NCBI GenBank assembly: GCA_028284955.1
Contig: JANQQS010000034.1
Location: forward strand, 1-59,494
Source: Myxococcota bacterium
GTDB lineage: Bacteria > Myxococcota_A > Polyangia > Polyangiales > Houyiibacteriaceae
Direction of reading: 5' to 3'
DNA length: 59,494 nucleotides
The position numbers and the translations under genes are program-made. The notes beneath the pieces are model-generated. The model worked only from the letters and a program-made list of their open reading frames with translations. It was not told the origin of the DNA and made no database searches. The stretch's first letter is position 1; every line of letters begins with the position of its first letter. This document shows, in pieces, positions 33,542-41,279 of the stretch.

Positions 33542-34157
33542 CCCTGAAGGAACAACTGAAAACCCTTTCGTCCTTGTGAGCGAACACGGCGAGCCCATTC
33601 TGCAGCTAAAACTCTAGCTCGTGCTGTACCTGGACTACGCTCCCGGCCCCAAACGCGCCCGTCGTATCCACGACCTGTATATGGCTCACTACGGAACCCA
33701 TATTCGATGGTTTCAATCGACAGGATCGCCGGGGCCCCAGCAGCCCTGGAACGCGAACGCGCGAGCTACCTTCGAAACGTCCCTGCTGCCACAGATTCAA
33801 CAAAAAGCCGATTGGGGATACGGCTTCGCAGACGGGAAGACAATCGACTACCACCTATTTATGTTTCATGGCTACCGCCCTGCCTCGCAGCCGAACAAAG
33901 CGAGCTTTTTCCGGTTTGAATGGCCCTGGAACACTCCGAAAAGCGAAATCTTCGACTTCGCGAGCTGTGCCGCAGACGAAGTGCCGTTTTTGAGCGGAAC
34001 CGCGGGATACATCCTCAGCGCGAAACCGTTCAACATCGACGCGTACAATCGCATGTTCGCGTTGTGCATGCGCTATTGGGGCATCGAGGCTTGGAACCTG
34101 GACGAAACGGTCAATCACGTACGCAACGGGTACAAAATTGGCATCAAATTTGCTTAA
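33534..34157 (+). pseudogene. DUF3396-like immunity protein interrupted by in-frame TAG
   Basis: From ATG 33534 (overlapping the SMI1 stop) the frame reads MTDPEGTTENPFVLVSEHGEPILQLKL, then TAG at 33615. The same frame then continues as LVLYLDYAPGPKRARR ... to 34157. GTG 33621, two codons after the stop, could restart a 178-residue protein. The long part has GYGFADGKTIDYHLFMFHGY, FLSGTAGYILSA and YWGIEAWNLDETVNHV, which resembles DUF3396 type VI immunity proteins, as I recall them. Either this is a recent nonsense mutation or the gene uses a restart; family assignment is moderate. Confidence 0.6.
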
Positions 34158-34167
34158 TTGCTGAGCG

Positions 34168-35187
34168 ATGATGCGTTGGTCCCCACTTCTGCCAGCATGC
34201 GTTCTCCACGTGATGTTTTTGCCGGGAGGATGCGCTGCCACGAGCGTCGCGGGAGAACGGCAGGCCGACAAGGCGTTGATCAATCGATCTTCGATGCGGT
34301 GGCCTTCAACCTCGATTCCGGTCTGCTTTGCGAACCCCTCTTGGACGCTCAAAGACCGTCCCCCGGAACAAGGCGAGCCACTTCCCGAAGATATCGTCGT
34401 CGCCGCGCTTCGACATGAGTTCAATGGCAAAACGAATATCGAGCTCACAGGATTCGAGCCTTGTAGCGACTATGGGCCAGGCATTGAAATCGCCTGGGTC
34501 AACGAACTGCGCCCCTCAGGCGGTTATGGACCTTCCATCGATGGACGACCAACGCTCGTGCATCTCGCATACGATTTCAGCAAGCAATCCCGAAAAGACT
34601 GGCTAACAGAATACTGCCCAAGAGATCGCCATACCACAAACGCATGCATCGAACTATCGGCGCTGCACGAGTTCATGCATGTTGTTGCGCTGTCGCTTCA
34701 CGAGAACGAGCATCCAGATTCCAACTGCTACATCACACCGACCATCGAAGAAAAGTACATCGTCGAAGCCGATGCCTACAAAGACGTCGTTCGTTCCCCA
34801 ACGACGAGTGACGGCTCGGAGAGTATCGCCTCGGACGATCTGGATCGCGATGTCATCCGCATTCGCGGTGAGGACTTTGACGAGCGCTCCGTCATGAACC
34901 CGTGCTTCTATCGAAACGTCGTGAAAAACAAAGCGCTCTATGGAGAACGCGACCACGTCTTCGCCCTTAGCGAAGGCGACGTTCGTCACGTCAACTGGAT
35001 GTATCCAAGCGCGGGATCGGCTCAAGACGGAGATCCATCATCGTGCGGCAACAAACGATGTGAGCCTGGCGAAACCTCCCAGACCTGTCCAGACGATTGC
35101 CAATGGCCCCAAAGACCGCCCACCACGCGCGGGAACTGGCCGATCCACGAACCGAACAACCGTGGTTCTATAGACGACGCTCTTTAG
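34168..35187 (+). CDS. Metzincin-like zinc metalloprotease lipoprotein
   Basis: This 339-residue lipoprotein (MFLPGGC, Cys 22) has HEFMH at 167-171 with a further His at 178, and a later SVMNPCFY that resembles the Met-turn of metzincins. Canonical metzincins have HExxHxxGxxH with the third His six residues after the second; here the next His comes seven residues later and Ala replaces Gly. Either the loop is altered or another residue is the third ligand. Near the C-terminus is a cysteine-rich motif, CGNKRCEPGETSQTCPDDC. A longer paralogue lies at 50041-51372. It is likely an envelope or secreted protease. Confidence 0.75.
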   Translation: MMRWSPLLPACVLHVMFLPGGCAATSVAGERQADKALINRSSMRWPSTSIPVCFANPSWTLKDRPPEQGEPLPEDIVVAALRHEFNGKTNIELTGFEPCSDYGPGIEIAWVNELRPSGGYGPSIDGRPTLVHLAYDFSKQSRKDWLTEYCPRDRHTTNACIELSALHEFMHVVALSLHENEHPDSNCYITPTIEEKYIVEADAYKDVVRSPTTSDGSESIASDDLDRDVIRIRGEDFDERSVMNPCFYRNVVKNKALYGERDHVFALSEGDVRHVNWMYPSAGSAQDGDPSSCGNKRCEPGETSQTCPDDCQWPQRPPTTRGNWPIHEPNNRGSIDDAL

Positions 35188-35230
35188 CGGATACGACGCT
35201 CTTTAGCGGATACGACGCTCTTCAGCGGAT
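35174..35230 (+). repeat. 19-bp tandem repeat, three copies, across a stop codon
   Basis: The unit ACGACGCTCTTTAGCGGAT repeats at 35174-35192, 35193-35211 and 35212-35230 (one base differs in the last). The first copy supplies the last residues and TAG stop of the metalloprotease gene. Confidence 0.9.
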
Positions 35231-35320
35231 AAAGAGTTGTGCTGTGAAATCACATTCGCCAGGTCGTCGTTTTGAACCGGGGTGTGCCCCTGCACGGGTG
35301 AGAACGTCAACCACGCAGAC

Positions 35321-35764
35321 TCAAGAGGTCAACGCGGCGGGCGCCGGCCGTTCTTTCGGCTCGGACGCATCTTGGTGCAAGACTTCGCCGACCACGCGAT
35401 CGGTGACATCCGACAAATACGCGTGCAGCGTGTCACTCAGTTGCTCGAACTCCGGCCACAGTACTTGGTCGACAAGCTGTTTTGAGACATGCGCCATCAC
35501 GGTGGTGCGGCGTTGTCCCCGGTACCGGTAAGGCTCGATTCCGTAGCGCCGGAGCAAAGCCAAGAACACTTTTCGCGACCACACGTCGCTCATCGTGAAT
35601 CGGTATTCCTGGGGCGGGTCGGTATTGGCGAACTCCTTCAGTCGAGCTTCAATGCGCTCCTTGGCGCGCTCCGCAGCCACTCGTTCGCCGTCGGTTGTCG
35701 CCCCGGCGTGGAGCGCTTCGATCCGGCGAAGTTTCTCTACGAGCTTTTCTTCTTCAAAACGCAT
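35321..35764 (-). CDS. DUF2786-like protein
   Basis: The 147-residue protein opens with EKLVEKLRRIEALHAGATTDGERVAAERAKERIEARL, which resembles the DUF2786 helix-rich domain. It continues with a conserved-looking domain (DVWSRKVFLALLRRYGIEPYRYRGQRRTTVMAHVSKQ). It has no signal peptide and should be cytoplasmic. Function of the family is unknown. It stands alone on the minus strand between two plus-strand lipoprotein genes. Confidence 0.7.
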   Translation of the reverse strand: MRFEEEKLVEKLRRIEALHAGATTDGERVAAERAKERIEARLKEFANTDPPQEYRFTMSDVWSRKVFLALLRRYGIEPYRYRGQRRTTVMAHVSKQLVDQVLWPEFEQLSDTLHAYLSDVTDRVVGEVLHQDASEPKERPAPAALTS

Positions 35765-35822
35765 TCGTACGCACTGTCCAGCGGGACGTAGCCTACAGCG
35801 CGTTGCGTGCTAGAGCAAAACC

Positions 35823-36386
35823 GTGATTCGATATATACCGCTCTCGGGACTCGTCATGACGGCGCAAGCGCTGAGCACGACGATATTGGTCGCGTCATTG
35901 ATCGGATGCGGCGGCTCTGAGCTGCCGCCACCTCGCGCCACGGCCGGCGAGACCTCGAGCCCTACCTCAGCAACACAGATCAACACGCCTACGCGCTCGG
36001 AACCATCCGGTCACGCAAGCGAGCAGGCATCGGCGACCGACCCCATCCGCCAGTCGATGTCCCGGCTCTACAAGAAATGCGAACTGGTTCGCGCAGAGCT
36101 CGAGCACACCGCGCGGCGCGCGCAACGTCGCGAACGAGGCGCGCGCGCGGCAGCGGCGTTGTCTCCGGCCTCCGAATCCCCAGACCCCGGCGCCGATAGC
36201 CCGCTACGCCAGCGCAACGCCAAAAAGCGTTATTCAGCAAAACAGCGCATCCAGCGCATCAACCAGGGAATCGACGACCTCGACGCATTCCTTTTCTCCA
36301 ACCCAAACTCCGAAGACTGGAGCGAAGACAAGCAGGACACGTGGAAACGGCTGTATGCGCGCCTCGATGCGCGATGCAGCGAGTAG
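35823..36386 (+). CDS. Small hypothetical lipoprotein
   Basis: This 187-residue protein begins at GTG 35823; ATG 35856 is an equally good start since it opens directly into ALSTTILVASLIGC (lipobox). After a Pro/Thr/Ser-rich linker it has a charged helical region (LYKKCELVRAELEHTARRAQRRERGARAAAAL) and a C-terminal helix bundle-like end, with Cys near both ends. I recognise no family. It precedes the kinase gene by 22 bases and might share its transcript. Confidence 0.6.
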   Translation: MIRYIPLSGLVMTAQALSTTILVASLIGCGGSELPPPRATAGETSSPTSATQINTPTRSEPSGHASEQASATDPIRQSMSRLYKKCELVRAELEHTARRAQRRERGARAAAALSPASESPDPGADSPLRQRNAKKRYSAKQRIQRINQGIDDLDAFLFSNPNSEDWSEDKQDTWKRLYARLDARCSE

Positions 36387-36408
36387 CTAGGAACCGAAGG
36401 CCATCGGA

Positions 36409-38091
36409 ATGAACCTACGTCAATCCAATTTCTTCATCGGTGTCGACGTTGGCACCGGAAGCGCTCGAGCTGGGGTATTCGATCGGGCGGGGCGCGGCCT
36501 CGGGTTTGGAAGTCACGCGATTGAGCTTTGGCGTCCTGCGGACGATTTTGTCGAGCAATCGTCGGAGAACATCTGGAGCGCGTGCGGCGCGGCCATCCGA
36601 GCGGCGATGAGCGAGGCGGGGGCTGCACCGAAGCGCGTTTCGGGGATTGCGTTTGATGCCGCGTGCTCGCTGGTCGCACTCGACGCGCAGGACCGACCCG
36701 TATCCATCAGTCCCACCGGCCGCGACGAGCAAAATGTCATCGTGTGGATGGACCATCGCGCCGCCGCGCAGGCCGATCGAATCAACGGCGGCGAGCACGC
36801 CGTGCTTCGCTATGTGGGCGGGAAGATATCGCCAGAAATGCAGGTCCCGAAGATTCTTTGGCTCAAGGAGCATCTGCGCAAAAGTTTTGACCGCACCGCG
36901 CACTTCTTCGACCTTGCGGATTTCCTGACCTACCGCGCCACCGGTATGGATGCCCGGTCGCGATGCACGGTGACATGCAAATGGACATATCGCCCCCGCG
37001 TGGAGTCGAGCGCCGAAACGAAACAGCCTGTCGCCGAAGGATGGGACGAAGACTTTTTTCAGCGCGTGGGTCTCGCAGACTTGGCTGAAGAACGCTTCGC
37101 GCGCATCGGCCAGCGCGTCTTGCCTCTCGGCAGCTGCGCGGGTCAACTCACGCCAGCCAGCGCAAACGAACTGAGGCTTGCTGAAGGAATCGCGGTCGGC
37201 ACGGGCATCATCGATGCGCATGCGGGCGGTCTTGGCATGCTCGGCATGCCGCTCGAAGGCGCACCCGACTTGCCTGGGGCGCTCAATCATCGCGTGGCGT
37301 TGATTGGTGGCACATCGAGCTGTCACATGGCGGTCTCGTCCGCGCCGCGGTTCATCGAAGGAGTATGGGGCCCCTACCGAGGCGCGATGGTGCCGGGCAC
37401 CTGGCTGAACGAAGGCGGCCAATCCGCCACCGGCGCCCTTATCGACCATACCATCGACTCCCATGTGCGCGGCGCCGAACTCGCGTGCGACGCCGAAGCC
37501 CGCGGTACCACCGTGTACGCGCTGCTCAACGAAAGGCTCGACCGCTTGGTCGACGCGCACCCGTCGATCGACGTTCCCGCCGAGCTCACGCGCGACCTCC
37601 ACGTATTGCCCGACCATCACGGCAACCGCAGCCCTCGCGCCGACGCAAGCCTACGCGGCGCGGTCACGGGCCTGAGCCTGACCGACAACATCGATTCGCT
37701 CGCTCTGCTCTACCTCGCCACCATTCAAGCCATCGCCCACGGCACGCGCCACATCATCGACACGCTGAACCACCATGGCTACGAGATCGACACGATCCTC
37801 GCCTGCGGAGGCGACACCAAAAACTCCGTGTTCATTCGCGAACACGCCGACATCACCGGCTGCCGCGTCATCATCCCGCGCGAACCCGAATCCGTACTGC
37901 TCGGCGCAGCCATGCTCGCCGCGGCGGCCACCGAAGAATCATCCCTTGCCGATGCGATGACCTCGATGAGCGCCCCCGACCGAATCCACGAGCCGACAGG
38001 CGGCAACCTGCGCGCCTACCATGAGAAAAAACACCGCGTGTTCCACCAAATGCACGAAGACTCAATGCGCTACCGACAACTGATGCGCTGA
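36409..38091 (+). CDS. FGGY-family pentulose kinase (D-ribulokinase type)
   Basis: This cytoplasmic enzyme of 560 residues phosphorylates a ketopentose. It has the actin-fold phosphate-1 motif FFIGVDVGTGSARAGVFD, then VEQSSENIW, GIAFDAACSLV, VIVWMDHRAAAQADRIN, YVGGKISPEMQVPKILWLKEHL, TGIIDAHAGGLGMLG, IGGTSSCHMAVS and a late TILACGGDTKNSVFI. These match the FGGY/YpCarbK kinases, which act on D-ribulose, more closely than classical AraB or XylB. Together with the isomerase at 16971 and the transporter at 869-4448 it suggests pentose use, though the genes are not in one operon. Confidence 0.88.
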   Translation: MNLRQSNFFIGVDVGTGSARAGVFDRAGRGLGFGSHAIELWRPADDFVEQSSENIWSACGAAIRAAMSEAGAAPKRVSGIAFDAACSLVALDAQDRPVSISPTGRDEQNVIVWMDHRAAAQADRINGGEHAVLRYVGGKISPEMQVPKILWLKEHLRKSFDRTAHFFDLADFLTYRATGMDARSRCTVTCKWTYRPRVESSAETKQPVAEGWDEDFFQRVGLADLAEERFARIGQRVLPLGSCAGQLTPASANELRLAEGIAVGTGIIDAHAGGLGMLGMPLEGAPDLPGALNHRVALIGGTSSCHMAVSSAPRFIEGVWGPYRGAMVPGTWLNEGGQSATGALIDHTIDSHVRGAELACDAEARGTTVYALLNERLDRLVDAHPSIDVPAELTRDLHVLPDHHGNRSPRADASLRGAVTGLSLTDNIDSLALLYLATIQAIAHGTRHIIDTLNHHGYEIDTILACGGDTKNSVFIREHADITGCRVIIPREPESVLLGAAMLAAAATEESSLADAMTSMSAPDRIHEPTGGNLRAYHEKKHRVFHQMHEDSMRYRQLMR

Positions 38092-38246
38092 CATACGCCG
38101 GACTACCGCAGATTGGATGCGTGCACCAGCCACCCTCAGTCTGACCGGCTCCTCGGCGGAGGTCACGAGCAACCTTTCAAAGCCGGTTGACCCGTGCTAC
38201 GTCGGGCCACCACGAGTCGTTTCTCATCACCCGCGGAGTTATTGGG

Positions 38247-38912
38247 TTGCGATTTCTTCATGCCGTTCCGTTGTTCGTTGTCGTAGGTTGCGCGGCCGAT
38301 GTCGTCGACGAAGGCGCCCAGTTCGAGAAGCAGGTGCCTGCCGATCGAAACTTCCCGCGATGCTCGTTCCATGACATCAATCATACGTATACGTATACGA
38401 TCGTCGTTCCGCCGGTCCGTCGGTCTACCGCCGAGTCGGCGGGATGGGTTCGGTTCTGGACGACTGACGCGGAGGTCGAAGTCCGTTGGGTGGGAACGAA
38501 GCCTGGACGCACGACGGTGAAGTTGAATCAGTTTAGCAGTCAACCGATGGAGAATCGTCGGGAGTGCTTGCAAAAGGACAATGTTGCGGCATGCGGCAGT
38601 CGACCGAAACGCGAGTTCGATGAGTTCCGAGGGGGCCAATCCACACACCATGTTCGAGACACCAGCGGCATCTTTTATTTCGATGACCCTAGTCTCAAAA
38701 TACCATGGACACGCGACTACAACTTTTACCGCGGCTCGTTTGACGGAGAGGCCGACGACGGCACACCTCAGCAAATGCTCTTGGGTCTGGAAGTGGAGGC
38801 TCTTCCGTACCACCATTACTTCATGCGGATTTCGCATTTCTCGAGCAGCACGGGTCCTAGAGGACCTCACGGGCTCCACCTTATTCGAGTCGAAGGCACC
38901 TGCATCTACTGA
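38247..38912 (+). CDS. Hypothetical lipoprotein
   Basis: This protein of about 221 residues is not recognised. TTG 38247 is preferred because GGAG lies eight bases upstream and it opens into a compact lipoprotein signal peptide (LHAVPLFVVVGC). A longer in-frame start at 38187 lacks such support. The mature part has aromatic/beta-rich character (GIFYFDDPSLKIPWTRDYNFYRGSFDGE), one CLQKDNVAAC pair and ends VEGTCIY. An envelope location is inferred from the signal alone. Confidence 0.55.
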   Translation: MRFLHAVPLFVVVGCAADVVDEGAQFEKQVPADRNFPRCSFHDINHTYTYTIVVPPVRRSTAESAGWVRFWTTDAEVEVRWVGTKPGRTTVKLNQFSSQPMENRRECLQKDNVAACGSRPKREFDEFRGGQSTHHVRDTSGIFYFDDPSLKIPWTRDYNFYRGSFDGEADDGTPQQMLLGLEVEALPYHHYFMRISHFSSSTGPRGPHGLHLIRVEGTCIY

Positions 38913-38958
38913 ATGAGCCCCAGCGGCGACCGGGTTTCGGCCGCCTCGCAACGCTCAT

Positions 38959-39085
38959 TCACAATATGTCGATGTACCGCCCGATGCGCTCGATCGCTTC
39001 GCCGTCGACGGGTCCCCACTTCGGCGGGAGCGAATGGGTCGAGTTCGATTGGGCTTGAGCCGCCGGCGGCCAAATCACGAAGACT
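38959..39085 (-). pseudogene. Remnant of the cytochrome-c-like lipoprotein gene
   Basis: Read on the minus strand it gives LAAGGSSPIELDPFAPAEV, then a frame change and VDGEAIERIGRYIDIL followed by a stop. These match the start and end of the gene at 40796-41185 (LAAGCSSPTELDPFTAAEV ... LDGETIERIGRFIDTL). The middle, including the heme motif, is deleted, and the lipobox Cys is Gly. It is a second, decayed copy about 2 kb away. Confidence 0.8.
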
Positions 39086-39110
39086 CCTTTACATGCTACT
39101 TTTGGGTTCA

Positions 39111-39377
39111 ATGAACAAACCGGCTCGCAACGTCACCACCGTCACGGAACGTGGTCAAACCGCGATTCCGGCCAAGCTGCGTCGTCGTCACCACGTTCGC
39201 CCGGGAACTCGCCTGGTCTGGGAATCCGTAGGGGAACGAGAATGGCGCGTTCTAATTCGACACGACATTCCTGACGATGCCGACCCGACTCGGATGCTCG
39301 GCTTTGCCAAACGCTTCCGTCAGACCTGTACTACCGCAGACTGGATGCGTGAACTTCGCGAAAGCGAAGAAACGTAG
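39111..39377 (+). CDS. AbrB/MazE-type antitoxin
   Basis: This 88-residue protein has the swapped-hairpin AbrB pattern NVTTVTERGQTAIPAKLRRRHHVRPGTRLVWE in its N-terminal half and a charged C-terminus ending WMRELRESEET, likely the toxin-binding part. It is followed 13 bases later by a PIN-domain toxin gene that is broken, so this is an orphaned VapB-like antitoxin. It should bind DNA and may still repress its own promoter. Confidence 0.82.
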   Translation: MNKPARNVTTVTERGQTAIPAKLRRRHHVRPGTRLVWESVGEREWRVLIRHDIPDDADPTRMLGFAKRFRQTCTTADWMRELRESEET

Positions 39378-39390
39378 GCTCGGGTGAAGC

Positions 39391-39789
39391 ATGTGGGTGA
39401 TCGACACGTGCGTACTGATCGATGTGCTTGAAGACGACCCGAAGTTCGGCGCGTCGTCGGCGCGATGCCTCGCCTCATGCTTGCAAGAAGGGCTTGCCGT
39501 TAGTCCGTGAGCTACGTCGAGATGGCCCCCGCGTTCGATGGCTCCGCCTCGCTACTTCACGAATTCCTGACCGGAATAGGAACCATCATCATCGACTGGA
39601 ACGACTCGATGACAGAACACGCCTTTTCCGCGTGGCACCGATACATCGCGGCAAAGCGCCACGGATCGACGGCCCAGCGTCCCATCGCCGACCGGATTGA
39701 TCACGCGCAACGCCAAAGACTTCAGACCGTGGTTTCCACGTCTCGACATTCAAACGCCGGCTACCGAAGACGATATCCCGAACGCGTAG
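39391..39789 (+). pseudogene. PIN-domain toxin (VapC-type), frameshifted and internally deleted
   Basis: The first frame gives MWVIDTCVLIDVLEDDPKF ... EGLAVSP with the catalytic Asp of the PIN fold, then stops at 39508-39510. The next frame from 39507 continues as VSYVEMAPAFDGSASLL ... RPIAD. A third frame from about 39697 supplies LITRNAKDFRPWFPRLDIQTP to the stop at 39787-39789. The usual link between RPIAD and LITRN, around ten to fifteen residues, is missing. At least two lesions, therefore, inactivate the toxin next to its intact antitoxin. Confidence 0.82.
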
Positions 39790-39963
39790 CGTTTCCTGCG
39801 GGCTCAACCTTATTCAACTCGAGAGATTCAACTCACGAGCGAATGCTCCGATGAATCGCCTCGCCCGCGGGGACCGAACGTCAACTGGTCGGCGCCATCA
39901 AGCCAGACAGCATGAAGGTGGCATTTATTTTGCTTTACCGATTCGGGAAGGAATGAGGAGTAC

Positions 39964-40758
39964 GTGACACGGTACCACGGAGCTGTTTGTTTGATTCTGG
40001 CGCTCATGATCGCGGTTCCAAGCTGCGTGGCAGCCCCCCCCGCTTCGGAACACGTCGCCGCGACTGAAAAATTCGTCGGCCCCTGGTGGTTGCTGCTGCT
40101 CAAACCAGCCATCGTCGCCATCGGCACGGGACTGCTGCTCACCGGCAGCACCCACAGCCCGAGCGACGCGACGGTCATCATCGACAAGCCGCATTCCAGC
40201 AGAATCCTCGACCATGAACGAGAACGCGAGCAAGAGTCCGGCGTCAAATACGACGACAACAGCCCATGCTACCCGGCACAGCGGACTCTATGGCTCGAGG
40301 TGAGCTCTGTAGATCCTCTGTTCAGCAGTCCGAACGCACCCGTTCTGGATCTCCCGCTCGTTACCATGATCGCAGCGTCGAGAGACCCAACGTTTGCGGA
40401 AACCACGGTCCGCGCTGCTTGTTCGGCAAGGCAACGCGCACTATTTGAGATGTTGAAGACTCCGAAGCTGCGTTTGGAAGCGCTAAATGGCGTCGTGAGA
40501 TATTACTTCGGCCATATTTCGGCCTCGAGCAACAGTGCCAACACCGACAGATGGGTCAATCGTCTCTCCGACCCCGGCGTCACCGCGGGCCTTCGTGCTC
40601 GTTGTCGAAGCGAAGGCCTCGCCGTGGGTAGCGATACGCTGGCCGCGCAGGCCTACTGCGTGGGAGCAGAGCGAGTGAAGGAGGTTTGGCAAACCCCGGT
40701 ATACCAATCGCATGACCTCCGCGCGTTGGTCCGCCGCATTTATCGCGGCGCGATGTAG
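39964..40758 (+). CDS. Hypothetical lipoprotein
   Basis: This 264-residue protein begins at GTG 39964 with GAGGAG just upstream. It has a signal peptide ending LMIAVPSC (Cys 21) and a second hydrophobic segment, PWWLLLLKPAIVAIGTGLLL, near residue 40. The rest is unremarkable globular sequence with four Cys. I recognise no family. The second hydrophobic segment could make it a membrane protein. Confidence 0.6.
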   Translation: MTRYHGAVCLILALMIAVPSCVAAPPASEHVAATEKFVGPWWLLLLKPAIVAIGTGLLLTGSTHSPSDATVIIDKPHSSRILDHEREREQESGVKYDDNSPCYPAQRTLWLEVSSVDPLFSSPNAPVLDLPLVTMIAASRDPTFAETTVRAACSARQRALFEMLKTPKLRLEALNGVVRYYFGHISASSNSANTDRWVNRLSDPGVTAGLRARCRSEGLAVGSDTLAAQAYCVGAERVKEVWQTPVYQSHDLRALVRRIYRGAM

Positions 40759-40795
40759 TCGGCGCCGAGGGAATCGGCCAGGGAGCTCCGCTAGG

Positions 40796-41185
40796 TCACA
40801 GCGTGTCGATGAACCGGCCGATGCGCTCGATCGTTTCGCCGTCGAGGTACGGCGGGCCATCGAGGGGCATGCGGCCGCCCGTGCCGCCGACGTCGCGATG
40901 GGTGCCTTCGATTTTGCGAAAGAGGTAGCTCGATTCTCGATCCCCAGGTTCGATGCGGGAGAGATCCGGCACCGCTTGGGAGGGCACGTTGACAGTCGCG
41001 GCTTCGAACATACGCAGGTCTAAGTCGCCGGCGACGCCGATTCGTCCGGGGGTATGGCATCTTGATTTGGCGCAGCTCGTGGTCATCACGGTCTGCACTT
41101 CGGCGGCGGTGAATGGGTCGAGTTCGGTGGGGCTCGAGCAACCGGCAGCCAGATACAGTCCCGCTCCGAGGCATATTCTTGCCAC
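40796..41185 (-). CDS. Cytochrome-c-like lipoprotein (CxxxxCH)
   Basis: From GTG 41185 the protein has 129 residues and opens MARICLGAGLYLAAGCSSP, a short lipoprotein signal. It then has TSCAKSRCHTPG, a Cys-x4-Cys-His heme-type motif common in planctomycete-type cytochrome-c-like domains, RIEPGDRESSYLFRKIEG, RMPLDGPPYL and IERIGRFIDTL. The order matches small mono-heme-like domains ending with a WIxxGA-like helix. A longer frame to ATG 41287 would overlap the divergent IlvD start. A decayed duplicate lies at 38959-39085. Confidence 0.68.
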   Translation of the reverse strand: MARICLGAGLYLAAGCSSPTELDPFTAAEVQTVMTTSCAKSRCHTPGRIGVAGDLDLRMFEAATVNVPSQAVPDLSRIEPGDRESSYLFRKIEGTHRDVGGTGGRMPLDGPPYLDGETIERIGRFIDTL

Positions 41186-41279
41186 CCGCCCAGTGCGGCA
41201 AATCAACGAGCCACGCTTCGCTCGCCACGGTTGAGCCGCAAGCTCTTGACAGGTGCACGTATGCGCGCAATTTCCGCTC

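Noticed and set aside
36415-37620. Minus-strand 401-codon frame inside the FGGY kinase
   Set aside because: The kinase motifs are on the plus strand throughout; this is a shadow.
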